Origin: Arthrobacter sp. SLBN-100
GTDB taxonomy: Bacteria > Actinomycetota > Actinomycetes > Actinomycetales > Micrococcaceae
DNA length: 64,000 bases
Assembly: GCF_006715305.1 (NCBI RefSeq)
Contig: NZ_VFMY01000001.1
Location: 2,914,001 to 2,978,000, forward strand
Direction: 5' to 3'
Under the pieces are notes generated by a model that worked only from the letters and a program-made list of their open reading frames with translations, had not been told where the DNA came from and searched no databases. The stretch's first letter is position 1; each line of letters begins with the position of its first letter. Made by a program: the position numbers and the translations under genes. Shown here piece by piece: positions 1 to 8,631 of the stretch.

Positions 1-1970
1 AACTTCTGCAGCAGCGGGCCGGAGGTTGTTGCCCCGAAGCCCCCGTCCTCCACAAACACAGCCACGGCAAGGTCGCCATGGACGGCCACGATCCAGGCGT
101 GGGTCTTGGGCGGATTCTCGTTGCCGAATTCAGCGGTGCCGGTCTTGGCCCCCACGGGCGCACCGGGGACGCTGGTAAGGAAGCCCGCATGCCCGGACGT
201 CACGACGGCGCGCATCATGTCTGCCAGCTTGGCCGCTTCCTCAGGGGTAATGGGATTCGCGGACGCCTGGGAGGGTGCCTCTGCACTCGCCGTGGCGGAG
301 GGCTGGGCAGGCGGCACAGACGCTCCGCTGGTGGTTCCCTCGGCGGCAGCGCCGGCGTCGGGATTCACCACAAGCTGCGGGGCAACCGGGGCACCCTTGG
401 CAACCGAGCCGGCCATCATGGCAGCTGCCAAAGGCGAGAGCAGCACCTTGCCCTGGCCAATCATCGACGCGGCGTGCTCGGTGCCGGCGGCCTCGCCGGG
501 GACGGATCCCAGGAAGGCATCCGCCCCGAGGGTCGGCGCTTCGACGGCGATCCCCATCGCCAGGGCTGCTGCTTCGAGCTGGCTCTGCGAGACCTTGTCC
601 CGCGCCGCAATGAAGGCCGTGTTGCAGGAGTGGGCGAAGGCATCACGGAGCGTCACTGAACCCAGGGAGCTCTCCGGGTATCCCTCAGAGTTCTTGAAGG
701 TCCGCCCTTCCACATTCAAAGTGGGTGTGCACTCAACTTTCGAATCCGGCGTCAGGCCATTCCGTAACATCGCCAGCGAGTCCACCATTTTGAAGATGGA
801 ACCTGGTGCGTACTGGCCCAGCATTGCCGTGTTGTAGCCGTTGCTTCCCTGCCCTGACGCTGCTGCCAGGACAGCCCCGGTGGAAGGACGCAACGCCACA
901 ATCGCGGAGGCAGGTTCCACGCCTTCAAGGGTGGTCTCGGCCAGCGATTGCAGCGTGGGGTCCAGGGTGGTCTTCAGCGGTGTTCCCGGCGTGGGCTTCA
1001 CTTCGAAGAGCACCCGGCGCGGATCCGTTGCGGCGGACTGGACCTGTTCCCTCGTCAGGTCTGCACGCTGGGCACGGATGACGACGGCGTCCGTCCCCCT
1101 GAGCTGTTCATCATACTGTTGCTGCAGCCCGCCGATGCCGGTGACATCTCCCGCGGTCAGCTCACCTCCCGATGCTTCGATCTGCTCGGCCGTGGCCTCG
1201 CCGACGGAGCCGAGGACGGCGCGGGCAAAGGTGCGGGTTGGAGCCAGCGGCATGGATGCAGGAATGGCACGCGCTCCGGGAATGGCTGCAATCTGCTCAT
1301 TGCTGATGGTGCGGCCTTCTTCGCGCAGCGTTATCGCGGACACAAAGGCATCGGCGCCGGAGGCCTGCACCTGCTGGCTGTAGGCGGCGGGATCCACCCC
1401 GACGAGGGCCGCGAGCTTGCCGGCGGAATCAGCGGGATCCGCGGCGCCCAGCTGGGGTTTGTCGATGCCGACATTCACCACCGGGCGGTACGTCACCAGG
1501 GGTACGTCGCCGGCACCCAAAATGTCCGCCCGCTGGGGTGATTGTGATCCCTTGGTCAGGATCTCGCTGTCCGCCAGGCCCGGTGCCAGGGCGGCAGGGT
1601 CCCAGACGGTGAGCCACTTGTCCCCGGACTTCTTGAATTTCGCGGACAGGGTGTACTTCCATTCGGCACCGCCGAAGTTCCAGGTGTAGTTCAGCGGTGT
1701 TGAGGCGTTCTCGCCGTCAAGCGTCGGTTCTCCTGCTTCAACCGTCGGCTTCTGGGGATCCAGTGCGGCGAAAACGCTCTTCAGCTGATCATTGGCGGCT
1801 GCGGAGTCTTTACCATCGAAGGGCACCGATCCCACGTCCAGTCCGGAGACCGCGGTGGCAAACTGCCTGGACGCGGCTTCGGCGCCGCTCCTGCCGTCGT
1901 CGCAGGCCACCAGCGATGCTCCAAGAACGACGGCAGCGATGCCCAAAGACAGTTTTGCAGATATCCCCAT
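1..1970 (-). CDS. Lipoprotein penicillin-binding transpeptidase (MecA-like N-terminal domain), 3' end cut by window
   Basis: This is a D,D-transpeptidase that cross-links peptidoglycan on the outer face of the membrane. The frame is open from the ATG at 1970 to the window edge (656 codons), and the last visible residues look close to the natural C-terminus. A signal peptide ends in the lipobox LVAC with Cys23. Next come an NTF2/MecA-type N-terminal region, a dimerisation region and a transpeptidase domain with S391-x-x-K394, S448-C-N450 and K609-T-G. It ends a block transcribed away from oriC. The product class is secure, but the exact PBP name is not. Confidence 0.9.
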   Translation of the reverse strand, partial: MGISAKLSLGIAAVVLGASLVACDDGRSGAEAASRQFATAVSGLDVGSVPFDGKDSAAANDQLKSVFAALDPQKPTVEAGEPTLDGENASTPLNYTWNFGGAEWKYTLSAKFKKSGDKWLTVWDPAALAPGLADSEILTKGSQSPQRADILGAGDVPLVTYRPVVNVGIDKPQLGAADPADSAGKLAALVGVDPAAYSQQVQASGADAFVSAITLREEGRTISNEQIAAIPGARAIPASMPLAPTRTFARAVLGSVGEATAEQIEASGGELTAGDVTGIGGLQQQYDEQLRGTDAVVIRAQRADLTREQVQSAATDPRRVLFEVKPTPGTPLKTTLDPTLQSLAETTLEGVEPASAIVALRPSTGAVLAAASGQGSNGYNTAMLGQYAPGSIFKMVDSLAMLRNGLTPDSKVECTPTLNVEGRTFKNSEGYPESSLGSVTLRDAFAHSCNTAFIAARDKVSQSQLEAAALAMGIAVEAPTLGADAFLGSVPGEAAGTEHAASMIGQGKVLLSPLAAAMMAGSVAKGAPVAPQLVVNPDAGAAAEGTTSGASVPPAQPSATASAEAPSQASANPITPEEAAKLADMMRAVVTSGHAGFLTSVPGAPVGAKTGTAEFGNENPPKTHAWIVAVHGDLAVAVFVEDGGFGATTSGPLLQK

Positions 1971-2038
1971 CGCGCCATTATCCCCCGGTTTTTGCCGCCC
2001 GCTTGCCATCGCCCGGGTGCAGGGCGGCGAAGCGGGGA

Positions 2039-3487
2039 CTAGGCTGCGTCCAGCGCCAGTGACGGGATACGCCGGCCAAATATGTCCTGAAGGGCATATC
2101 TCGCTGCATGGTACCCCGGCATGCCCGTGACCCCGGGCCCTGGAGGAGTGGAGGAGGAGCAAAGGTAGACGCCGCGTAAGGGCGTTCGCCAAGGCGCCGG
2201 GGACACCACGGGCCGCTGGACAAGGTTCAGCATGTCCATGGTTCCGGCGCTGAAGTCCCCGCCCACGTAGTTCCGGTTGTACTCCGCCAGCCCTGCGGCG
2301 GTGATGGCCCTGGACTCCACCACCAGGTCCCGGAAGCCCGGCGCAAACCGCTCGAGCTGGGCTGTTATGGCCTCCGTCATGTCCCTCGTTGATCCGGCAG
2401 GAACGTGGCAGTAGGTCCAGAGTGTGTGGTGGCCGGCGGGGGCCCGGCTGGAGTCGAAGCGGGACTGCTGGGCCACCAGCACGTAGGGCCGTTCCGGGTG
2501 CTTGCCGGAGCTGACTTCGTTCTCAGCCCGGGCAACCTCTGCCCTGGTGCCGCCAACGTGGACAGTTCCGGCGTTGGCCAGTTCCTGCGCAGCCCATGGC
2601 ACCGGCCCGGAAAGGATGAAGTCCACTTTGCATGAGCCGTTCCCGTACCTGAAGGACTCCAATGCTGCCCGGTAGCGGGTGGGAAGGGCATGGCCGGCCA
2701 TGTTCAGCAGCCCTTGCGGGGCAACGTTCAACAAAGTTGCACGTGCAGGGGGAAGGTCGTTGAGCCGGTCGATCGGCGCATCGGTGTGGATGACACCTCC
2801 ATGGGCAGTGAGATCCTGGGCCATGGCTGCTGCAATGGAAGCTGATCCGCCTTCGGGAATTGGCCAGCCTCCGGCATGTCCCAGCGCCCCCAGCATCAAC
2901 CCGCCGCCGGAAGCTGCGAGGGACGGCTGATGGGAGATGGCATGGGCCGCAACACCGGACAGCAAGGCGGGTGCCAGTTCTTCCTTGAACCGGGCGTTCC
3001 ACAGTCCTGACCCCTGTTCCAGGGTCCTGAGCCCGAAGATCCCCGCCGCCAAGGGGTTGCGGGGGAGGCGGAGGAGCTGGTTCTGGGTGAAGTCCATGAC
3101 GTCGTCGATGCGCTGGACGATAGGTGCCATCAACCGCCGGTAGGCATCGCCGTCGCGGCCCAGTCCCTCAGCCGTCCTGTCTAGCGACCGGTAGGCGAGG
3201 GCGGCCCTTCCACCGTCCAGGGGCGTGGCGTAGGACAGGTCGGGGGTGATGAGGTTGACCCGGCGGAAAAGTTCGAAGGCCTTGAAGAACGGGGACGCTA
3301 CTGCCATGGGATGCACGGCCGAGCAGACGTCGTGGAAGTGTCCGGGCTGCATCAGTTCGCTGGTGCGGGTGCCTCCGCCGATCGTGGAGCCAGCCTCGAA
3401 GACTTCCACCGACAGGCCGGCCCGTGCCATCACAACTGCGGCTGCGAGTCCGTTAGGTCCCGCGCCCACCACCACGACGTCAGGCAT
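2039..3487 (-). CDS. FAD/NAD(P)-dependent oxidoreductase, phytoene desaturase-like
   Basis: This 482-residue flavoprotein belongs to the phytoene dehydrogenase-related amine-oxidase superfamily. The N-terminus has a Rossmann dinucleotide-binding motif (VVVGAGPNGLAAA, residues 4-16) followed by an acidic residue ending the second strand. The C-terminal part has the GxxLCSSSTPPGPGVTGMPG block that closes the FAD site in this family. The ATG at 3487 overlaps the stop of the upstream membrane glycosyltransferase by 8 bases (ATGCCTGA), so the two are probably translationally coupled. The substrate is unknown. No carotenoid genes are visible here, so I do not call it crtI. Confidence 0.85.
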   Translation of the reverse strand: MPDVVVVGAGPNGLAAAVVMARAGLSVEVFEAGSTIGGGTRTSELMQPGHFHDVCSAVHPMAVASPFFKAFELFRRVNLITPDLSYATPLDGGRAALAYRSLDRTAEGLGRDGDAYRRLMAPIVQRIDDVMDFTQNQLLRLPRNPLAAGIFGLRTLEQGSGLWNARFKEELAPALLSGVAAHAISHQPSLAASGGGLMLGALGHAGGWPIPEGGSASIAAAMAQDLTAHGGVIHTDAPIDRLNDLPPARATLLNVAPQGLLNMAGHALPTRYRAALESFRYGNGSCKVDFILSGPVPWAAQELANAGTVHVGGTRAEVARAENEVSSGKHPERPYVLVAQQSRFDSSRAPAGHHTLWTYCHVPAGSTRDMTEAITAQLERFAPGFRDLVVESRAITAAGLAEYNRNYVGGDFSAGTMDMLNLVQRPVVSPAPWRTPLRGVYLCSSSTPPGPGVTGMPGYHAARYALQDIFGRRIPSLALDAA

Positions 3488-4946
3488 TGACCCCTGCTTT
3501 CCACGGAAGGACCGAACTGGAGGAGCTCCAGGGGCTCAACCGGAACCAGTCAGGCGCGCCGGCGAAAGGGCCCCCATGGGGGTCGTCCAGGTGATGCCGC
3601 CGGATGGGATCGTAATCGGGGTTGTAGATGTCCCGTGTCACGCGCAGCATAAGGTAGCCCACCGCAGCCATGTGCGCCGCCACGGCCAGGACGTAGTAGG
3701 GCATATCCAGGTTGTGCTGGGAAGAGCCTGCGCTGGTCACCTGTCCAAGGTACATCCACACGGCTGCCCAATGCAGGCCTTCAATGCCCTGCCAGACCAG
3801 AAATTCCCGCCATCGCGGCCGTGCCAGCGCGAGCAGGGGGATCAGCCACACCACAAACTGCGGTGAGTAGACCTTGCCGGTGAGGATGAACGCCGCCACG
3901 ATCAGGAAGGCAAGCTGGGCCAGGCGGGGCCGGCGCGGGGCAGTGAGGGCGACTGCGGCTATCGCCGCGCAGGAGAGCACAAAGAGGCCAGGGGACAAAA
4001 GGTCGACGGCGGCCGGGCTGAGCTCCGTCCACCGCAGCCGGGCTGCAACGAGGTTGTAGGCGAACCAGGGCGAGCCGTAACCGGCATCGCGGGCGGCGCT
4101 GAATTGGAAAAAGTAGATCCAGCCGGCGGGGTTGGCGGCGGCGAAGGGGAGATTGGCGGCCAGCCAGGACGCGGCGGCTGTCCCCGCCGTGACCAGGAAG
4201 GGACGGAACCGTCCGGTGCGGAGGGCAAGGAGCAGCACGGCGCCCAGCACCAGCAGCGGATAGAACTTCATGGCCGCGCCCAGTCCAATGAAGACGCCGG
4301 CAAGCACAGGCTGTTGCCGCGAGAAGAAGTACATGCCCAGGGCGAGCATGGCTACGGCCCACATGTCCCAGTTGATGGTGCCGGCCAGCACGATGCCCGG
4401 GGCCAGGGCAACCATGGCGGCATCCCACGGCCGCCGGCTGGTCATCCGGGCTGTAGCCAGGACCGTTACCACGGTGACCGCCGCCAGGAGCGCGACATTT
4501 ATGTCGAAGTAGGCGAGCACCCGCCCCTCCGATATTCCGCTCCCCGGGACCAGCCAGGCCGTTACCCCGGCAATCAGGGCGGTCAGGACAGGGTATTCGA
4601 ACTGGCTTCCGGAGCCGAGGACGGGGAATGTTCCCGCTGCCAGCCCCCGGTTCCGGAACACATCGGGGAAGTCCGAATAACAGGTGGCATAGAACTGCGT
4701 GGGGGATTCCCAGCCATTGACCCGGCAATAACCCTTGACCAGGATCCCCGCGAGGGCAGCCATGACCGTCAGAAGGATCAGGACGCGTTCAACGGTGAAG
4801 CTCCCGGGCGAGACAATGCCCGGCGCGGAACGTGATCCAAGGGGGCCGCCGATGACTTCGGTGAAGTTGCGCAGGAGGACATCGCTGCGGCTGGGGACTA
4901 CCAGGCGGGAACGCCCTCGATGCTCCGGCGGCTGGTTCTCCTGCAT
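3480..4946 (-). CDS. Glycosyltransferase family 87 (DUF2029) membrane protein
   Basis: This multi-pass membrane protein of about 488 residues resembles the GT87 polyprenyl-phosphomannose-dependent alpha-mannosyltransferases of Actinobacteria. Many hydrophobic segments alternate with short loops, including an aromatic first loop (YCRVNGWESPTQFY) and the motif GTINWDMWAV that is typical of the family. The frame stays open upstream to 5327, but that extension is proline/arginine-rich and overlaps a small ORF, so I start at the ATG at 4946. It is translationally coupled to the downstream FAD oxidoreductase. A role in lipoglycan or wall mannosylation is inferred from the family. Confidence 0.8.
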   Translation of the reverse strand: MQENQPPEHRGRSRLVVPSRSDVLLRNFTEVIGGPLGSRSAPGIVSPGSFTVERVLILLTVMAALAGILVKGYCRVNGWESPTQFYATCYSDFPDVFRNRGLAAGTFPVLGSGSQFEYPVLTALIAGVTAWLVPGSGISEGRVLAYFDINVALLAAVTVVTVLATARMTSRRPWDAAMVALAPGIVLAGTINWDMWAVAMLALGMYFFSRQQPVLAGVFIGLGAAMKFYPLLVLGAVLLLALRTGRFRPFLVTAGTAAASWLAANLPFAAANPAGWIYFFQFSAARDAGYGSPWFAYNLVAARLRWTELSPAAVDLLSPGLFVLSCAAIAAVALTAPRRPRLAQLAFLIVAAFILTGKVYSPQFVVWLIPLLALARPRWREFLVWQGIEGLHWAAVWMYLGQVTSAGSSQHNLDMPYYVLAVAAHMAAVGYLMLRVTRDIYNPDYDPIRRHHLDDPHGGPFAGAPDWFRLSPWSSSSSVLPWKAGVNA

Positions 4947-5074
4947 GCCATCGAGCTTACCGTCGCCCGCAGCAGCTCTGGGAGAGCGGGGACAAGGAGC
5001 CCACGCGCCGCCGCGGGGGCTCCTGTACCGCATGGAAGTGCTGCATCGGTTTCTCCCCGGGACCGGCCGGCGGG

Positions 5075-5215
5075 TCAGCGCAGGCCGCCCATTTGCTGGT
5101 GCATCAGGACGAATACGTCTTCCCGCTGCTTCTCCAGCAGTGGACTGTTGAATTGGCGGCGGCTCCTGCGCCTTCCTCGTTGGGGAATCAGGAGCTGTTG
5201 AAGTTTCTTTATCAT
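5075..5215 (-). CDS. Small basic ORF (46 aa) with near-perfect Shine-Dalgarno sequence, unknown function
   Basis: I do not recognise this ORF. It starts at the ATG at 5215 and encodes a basic 46-residue peptide (MIKKLQQLLIPQRGRRRSRR, then a more neutral C-terminal half ending GGLR). The 12 bases at 5221-5232, read on the minus strand, are GAAAGGAGGTGA, which is almost fully complementary to the 16S rRNA 3' end. GGAGG lies 8 bases from the ATG. There is no membrane segment or known motif. It lies between the GT87 gene and another small ORF with an equally strong ribosome site. It could be a small regulatory or ribosome-associated peptide, or a decayed gene end. Confidence 0.5.
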   Translation of the reverse strand: MIKKLQQLLIPQRGRRRSRRQFNSPLLEKQREDVFVLMHQQMGGLR

Positions 5216-5523
5216 TGTGGTCACCTCCTTTCGGATTGATTGGCCCACGCAATGGGCGCGACAATTGAGCCCTCCTCGTACCGCAGGTGTGGCAAATTTG
5301 GGCGCAGGAATATACCGCAATAGGCAAGATAGTTTATGCGCGACGAGTTATGCGCAGGGAAATACCCCTAAAGCCCAAAAGCCGAAGGGTGCCGAAAAGC
5401 AATTATCCGGGCTAAAGAGACTTATCCCGTGATGGATGCAGTGGAGGCAAAAGGTACTGGCACCTGGGCCCACAACTGCCGCCGCGCCGCCGCCGGTTTC
5501 AGTGCCGGCAGGAAAGGCGAAGG
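5216..5523. other. Intergenic region upstream of the small basic ORF
   Basis: This stretch of about 308 bases holds the Shine-Dalgarno sequence of the small ORF (5221-5232). On the minus strand it has an AT-richer segment near 5300-5345, with a TATATT that could act as a -10 element, but no convincing -35 is paired with it. I see no other gene, tRNA or terminator. Confidence 0.4.
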
Positions 5524-5619
5524 CTAGGAGCCTGCATGACCCCTAAACGGGCGCGCAAAAGCATCAGGGGCCGGGGGTGCGGTGATGGTCGTCTTCCATC
5601 CGCCAGTCAAAGTAATCAT
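5524..5619 (-). CDS. Very small ORF (31 aa) with strong Shine-Dalgarno sequence, unknown function
   Basis: I do not recognise this ORF. The ATG at 5619 opens a 31-residue frame (MITLTGGWKTTITAPPAPDA, then a basic tail) ending at TAG 5524-5526. Upstream, 5626-5636 reads AAAAGGAGGTT on the minus strand, with GGAGG exactly 8 bases from the ATG, the same spacing as in the neighbouring 46-residue ORF. A small hairpin (TGACCCC at 5682-5688 pairing with GGGGTCA at 5702-5708) lies in the leader. The peptide is short and could be a leader peptide rather than a functional protein. Confidence 0.35.
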   Translation of the reverse strand: MITLTGGWKTTITAPPAPDAFARPFRGHAGS

Positions 5620-5784
5620 TTTCCCAACCTCCTTTTCTGCTCTGCCGTTACTCAAGCTGACCGCTGAGCGAACGTGCGCCGTGACCCCGGCAAGAGGCTC
5701 TGGGGTCAGGAATAAAACTACACCACCATTACGGCGCGTGGCTACCTATTCGCAATACTTTTCAAAAACATTCAGAAATGCTTC

Positions 5785-6369
5785 CTAAAGGCCCCAACGG
5801 ACAATTGCCGGAGTCCTCTTATCCCAGCCCAGGGTGCACACTTTGGCAGTGCCGAGAATAAAGTGCCGCCCTTCGGCGGGTGGAAGTTCAAGCCAGCGGG
5901 CCGTCAGGATCCGCGAGAAGTGCCCGTGGGCAACAATAAGCACGTTATCCATTCCCGATTCGAGCACGCGGCCGATGATTTTGTCCGCCCTGGCCGCTAC
6001 CTCGTCGAGCGTCTCACCATTGGGCACGCCATGCGTCCAGATCAGGTAATCCGGGTTGTCTTTGCGGATCAGGTCCGAGCTGATGCCTTCATAGTCACCG
6101 TAGTTCCATTCGACGGCGAGCGGCTCGTGCTGGGCGTCGGGGAAGCCTGCCAGTTCGGCAGTACGCCGGGCCCGCCGCAAAGGAGATGTCAGCACCAGGT
6201 CGAAGTCGACAGGATCCAGCACCTTCCGGGCCTCCACCGCCTGCTGTTCGCCTTCCACGGTCAGGGGGAGGTCAGTGAGTCCGGTGTACTGCCCGCTCTT
6301 GGACCACTCGGTCTCGCCGTGGCGCAGGATCCAGAGCTGGGGGCGGGGGGCAAGGGCAGGATTGGTCAC
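5785..6369 (-). CDS. Histidine phosphatase family protein (phosphoglycerate mutase-like)
   Basis: This 194-residue enzyme is of the RHG histidine phosphatase superfamily. The catalytic RHGET motif is at residues 16-20, and the second conserved histidine is in VAHGHFSR towards the C-terminus. A conserved arginine follows LTSPLRRARRTAEL. The size fits GpmB-like broad phosphatases rather than the glycolytic mutase. The GTG start overlaps the stop of the CCA-adding enzyme by 4 bases (GTGA), so they form an operon. The substrate cannot be read from the sequence. Confidence 0.85.
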   Translation of the reverse strand: MTNPALAPRPQLWILRHGETEWSKSGQYTGLTDLPLTVEGEQQAVEARKVLDPVDFDLVLTSPLRRARRTAELAGFPDAQHEPLAVEWNYGDYEGISSDLIRKDNPDYLIWTHGVPNGETLDEVAARADKIIGRVLESGMDNVLIVAHGHFSRILTARWLELPPAEGRHFILGTAKVCTLGWDKRTPAIVRWGL

Positions 6370-7871
6370 TTGGACTCCTTAGGGGAAAGGTCGACGGCGT
6401 CAGGAGAGGTTCCAGCCCCGGTTCCGGCAGGTGCTGCTTCAGGCTGTCCGGCCCACCAGCGAAGGAGCCTGGCCTCCGCTTCCTCCACGGGCAGCGGTCC
6501 GTGCTCCATCCGCTCGTTGAGCAGGAACTTGTAGGCCCGGCCCACCACCGGACCCGGCTTAAGGTCCAGCAGGGCCATGATGCGGGCGCCGTCCAGGTCG
6601 GGGCGGACTGCATCCAGCGATTCCTGTTCCCGGAGGGCGGCGATCCGGGCCTCGAGGTCGTCGTAGGCGAAGGCCAGTCGTTCGGCCTTCCGCTGGTTGC
6701 GGGTGGTGACGTCGGAGCGGGTCAGCCGGTGCAGCCGTTCCAGCAGCGGCCCGGCATCGGTGACGTAGCGGCGGACTGCCGAATCGCTCCAGCCTGCCTC
6801 TCCGTAGCCGTAGAAGCGCATGTGGAGTTCGACCAGCCGGGCTACGGCCTTGATGGAGTCGTTGTCGAACCGCAGCTTCTTCATCCTCTTCGTGGTGAGC
6901 TTGGCACCCACCATGTCGTGATGGCGGAAGCTCACCGCGCCGCCCGGCTCGAAGCGCCGCGTAGCCGGCTTGCCGACGTCGTGCATCAATGCTGCGAAGC
7001 GCAGCACAAAGTCCGGCCCGGGCACAGGCCCCTCGGCGTCCGTTTCGAGCTCCGCCGCCTGCTCCAGCACCTGGAGCGAGTGCTGGTAGACGTCCTTGTG
7101 GCGGTGGTGTTCGTCCGCTTCGAGCCGCAGGGCGGAGACTTCGGGCAGCACGAATTCCGCCAGGCCTGTTTCCACCAGCAGGTCGATGCCCGCCCGGGGC
7201 CGGTCCCCGCAGATGAGCTTGACCAGTTCGTCGCGCACCCGCTCCGCGGAGATGATGGTGATCCGCTCAGCCATCTGCGTCATGGCCTGCCGCACGTCGT
7301 CGTGGACGGAGACGCCCAGCTGCGCCGCGAACCGTGCCGCGCGCATCATCCGCAGGGGATCGTCGGAGAAGGACGCTTCCGGGGCGCCGGGCGTGGCCAG
7401 GACGGAGGCGTGCAGGTGCTTCACGCCGCCGAACGGGTCCACCAGTTCCAGGGCCGGCAGCTTGAGGGCCATGGCGTTGATGGTGAAGTCGCGCCGGAGC
7501 AGGTCGTCAGTCAAGGAGGAGCCGAAGGCCACCACAGGTTTGCGGGACTCAGGATCGTACGCCTCGGCCCGGTAAGTGGTGATCTCGATCTGGAATCCGG
7601 CCTTGCGCATGCCGATGGTGCCGAAGGCGCGGCCGATCTCCCAGTAGTTGTCCGCCCACCTCTTAATAAGGGCCACCGTCTGGTCGGGGGTGGCGTCGGT
7701 GGTGAAGTCCAGATCGGGGGAGGTCCTGCCCAGGAAAAGGTCACGCACCGGACCGCCCACCAGCGACAGTTCATGGCCGGCGTCCACAAAGCGCTGGCCG
7801 AGCTCCAGGACCACCGGGTCCACCTGGAAATCGACGGTGTGGGATTCAGTCTTGTGATGTGCGTGCGCCAT
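6366..7871 (-). CDS. cca: CCA tRNA nucleotidyltransferase
   Basis: This enzyme adds the 3'-terminal CCA to tRNAs in the cytoplasm. The 501-residue protein has the poly(A) polymerase/CCA head domain with LVGGPVRDLFLG, the DLDF metal-binding pair and RRDFTINAMAL. A tRNA-binding linker and an HD domain (ALMHDVGKPATRR) follow. This HD-containing form is usual in Actinobacteria and lies next to a Nudix gene and murJ there too. It matters locally because the tRNA-Ile and tRNA-Leu genes in this window do not encode CCA. The gene is divergent from the Nudix hydrolase across about 160 bases. Confidence 0.95.
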   Translation of the reverse strand: MAHAHHKTESHTVDFQVDPVVLELGQRFVDAGHELSLVGGPVRDLFLGRTSPDLDFTTDATPDQTVALIKRWADNYWEIGRAFGTIGMRKAGFQIEITTYRAEAYDPESRKPVVAFGSSLTDDLLRRDFTINAMALKLPALELVDPFGGVKHLHASVLATPGAPEASFSDDPLRMMRAARFAAQLGVSVHDDVRQAMTQMAERITIISAERVRDELVKLICGDRPRAGIDLLVETGLAEFVLPEVSALRLEADEHHRHKDVYQHSLQVLEQAAELETDAEGPVPGPDFVLRFAALMHDVGKPATRRFEPGGAVSFRHHDMVGAKLTTKRMKKLRFDNDSIKAVARLVELHMRFYGYGEAGWSDSAVRRYVTDAGPLLERLHRLTRSDVTTRNQRKAERLAFAYDDLEARIAALREQESLDAVRPDLDGARIMALLDLKPGPVVGRAYKFLLNERMEHGPLPVEEAEARLLRWWAGQPEAAPAGTGAGTSPDAVDLSPKESK

Positions 7872-8030
7872 AGTTACTTAAGCTTGTCAGAAACCAGCGG
7901 CACCGCAGGCCAAAATACTGTCAAGATCCTGTTGATTCCGTCCGCCCCCGGCAAAGCGCGTCATATGCCGTCCATGTTGATGTCATGTTCCGGTCATCAC
8001 GAACGGGCAACAGTCGTTAGAGTGGACTCC

Positions 8031-8579
8031 ATGGCCCATCCCGTACCGAGCGCTCCAGGCAGGAGGACAAACGCACCGTTGCCGTCGGCAATCGGTGCGC
8101 ACGTCGCGCCTGCCCAGCATTCGGCACCGGCCTCGCTGCCTACCGTCGAGGAAGTCTCCGCCGGCGGCGTCGTGGTGGACACGTCCGACGCCGGACTGAG
8201 GGTGGCGATCATCGCCCGCCTTAATCGCGGCGGGCGTTTGGAATGGTGCCTGCCCAAGGGGCATCCGGAGGGCAAGGAAAACAACGAGCAGGCCGCGGTC
8301 CGCGAGATTGCCGAGGAAACGGGCATCGAAGGAGACATCCTGGCGCCGCTGGGAAGCATTGACTACTGGTTTACCGTCAGCGGCCACCGGGTCCACAAGA
8401 CGGTTCACCACTACCTCCTCCGGGCCACAGGCGGCGAGCTCACCATCGAGAACGATCCGGACCAGGAAGCGGTGGATGTGGCATGGGTTCCCATCCAGGA
8501 ACTCGCCCGCAAACTGTCCTTTCCCAATGAGCGCCGGATCGCCGACCTCGCCCGGGAAGTCCTTCCCGAACACCTTTAG
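8031..8579 (+). CDS. NUDIX hydrolase
   Basis: This cytoplasmic Nudix pyrophosphohydrolase has about 182 residues. The complete Nudix box (G-x5-E-x7-REIAEETGI) lies at residues 77-99. The frame is open far upstream, but that part is the antisense of cca, so I start at the ATG at 8031. The N-terminal 45 residues are low-complexity. It is followed by murJ with a 52-base gap, the usual actinobacterial order cca / nudix / murJ. The substrate is unknown; cleavage of nucleoside diphosphate derivatives is the family expectation. Confidence 0.9.
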   Translation: MAHPVPSAPGRRTNAPLPSAIGAHVAPAQHSAPASLPTVEEVSAGGVVVDTSDAGLRVAIIARLNRGGRLEWCLPKGHPEGKENNEQAAVREIAEETGIEGDILAPLGSIDYWFTVSGHRVHKTVHHYLLRATGGELTIENDPDQEAVDVAWVPIQELARKLSFPNERRIADLAREVLPEHL

Positions 8580-8631
8580 GGCCGCACCGCCGGCCCCTGC
8601 AGTGCCGTAATTGGCTGCTGCGGGTGAGACG

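Noticed and set aside
3480..5327. 615-residue version of the GT87 protein
   Set aside because: The first 127 residues are proline/arginine-rich, overlap the small ORF in another frame and lack membrane segments. The ATG at 4946 is more natural.
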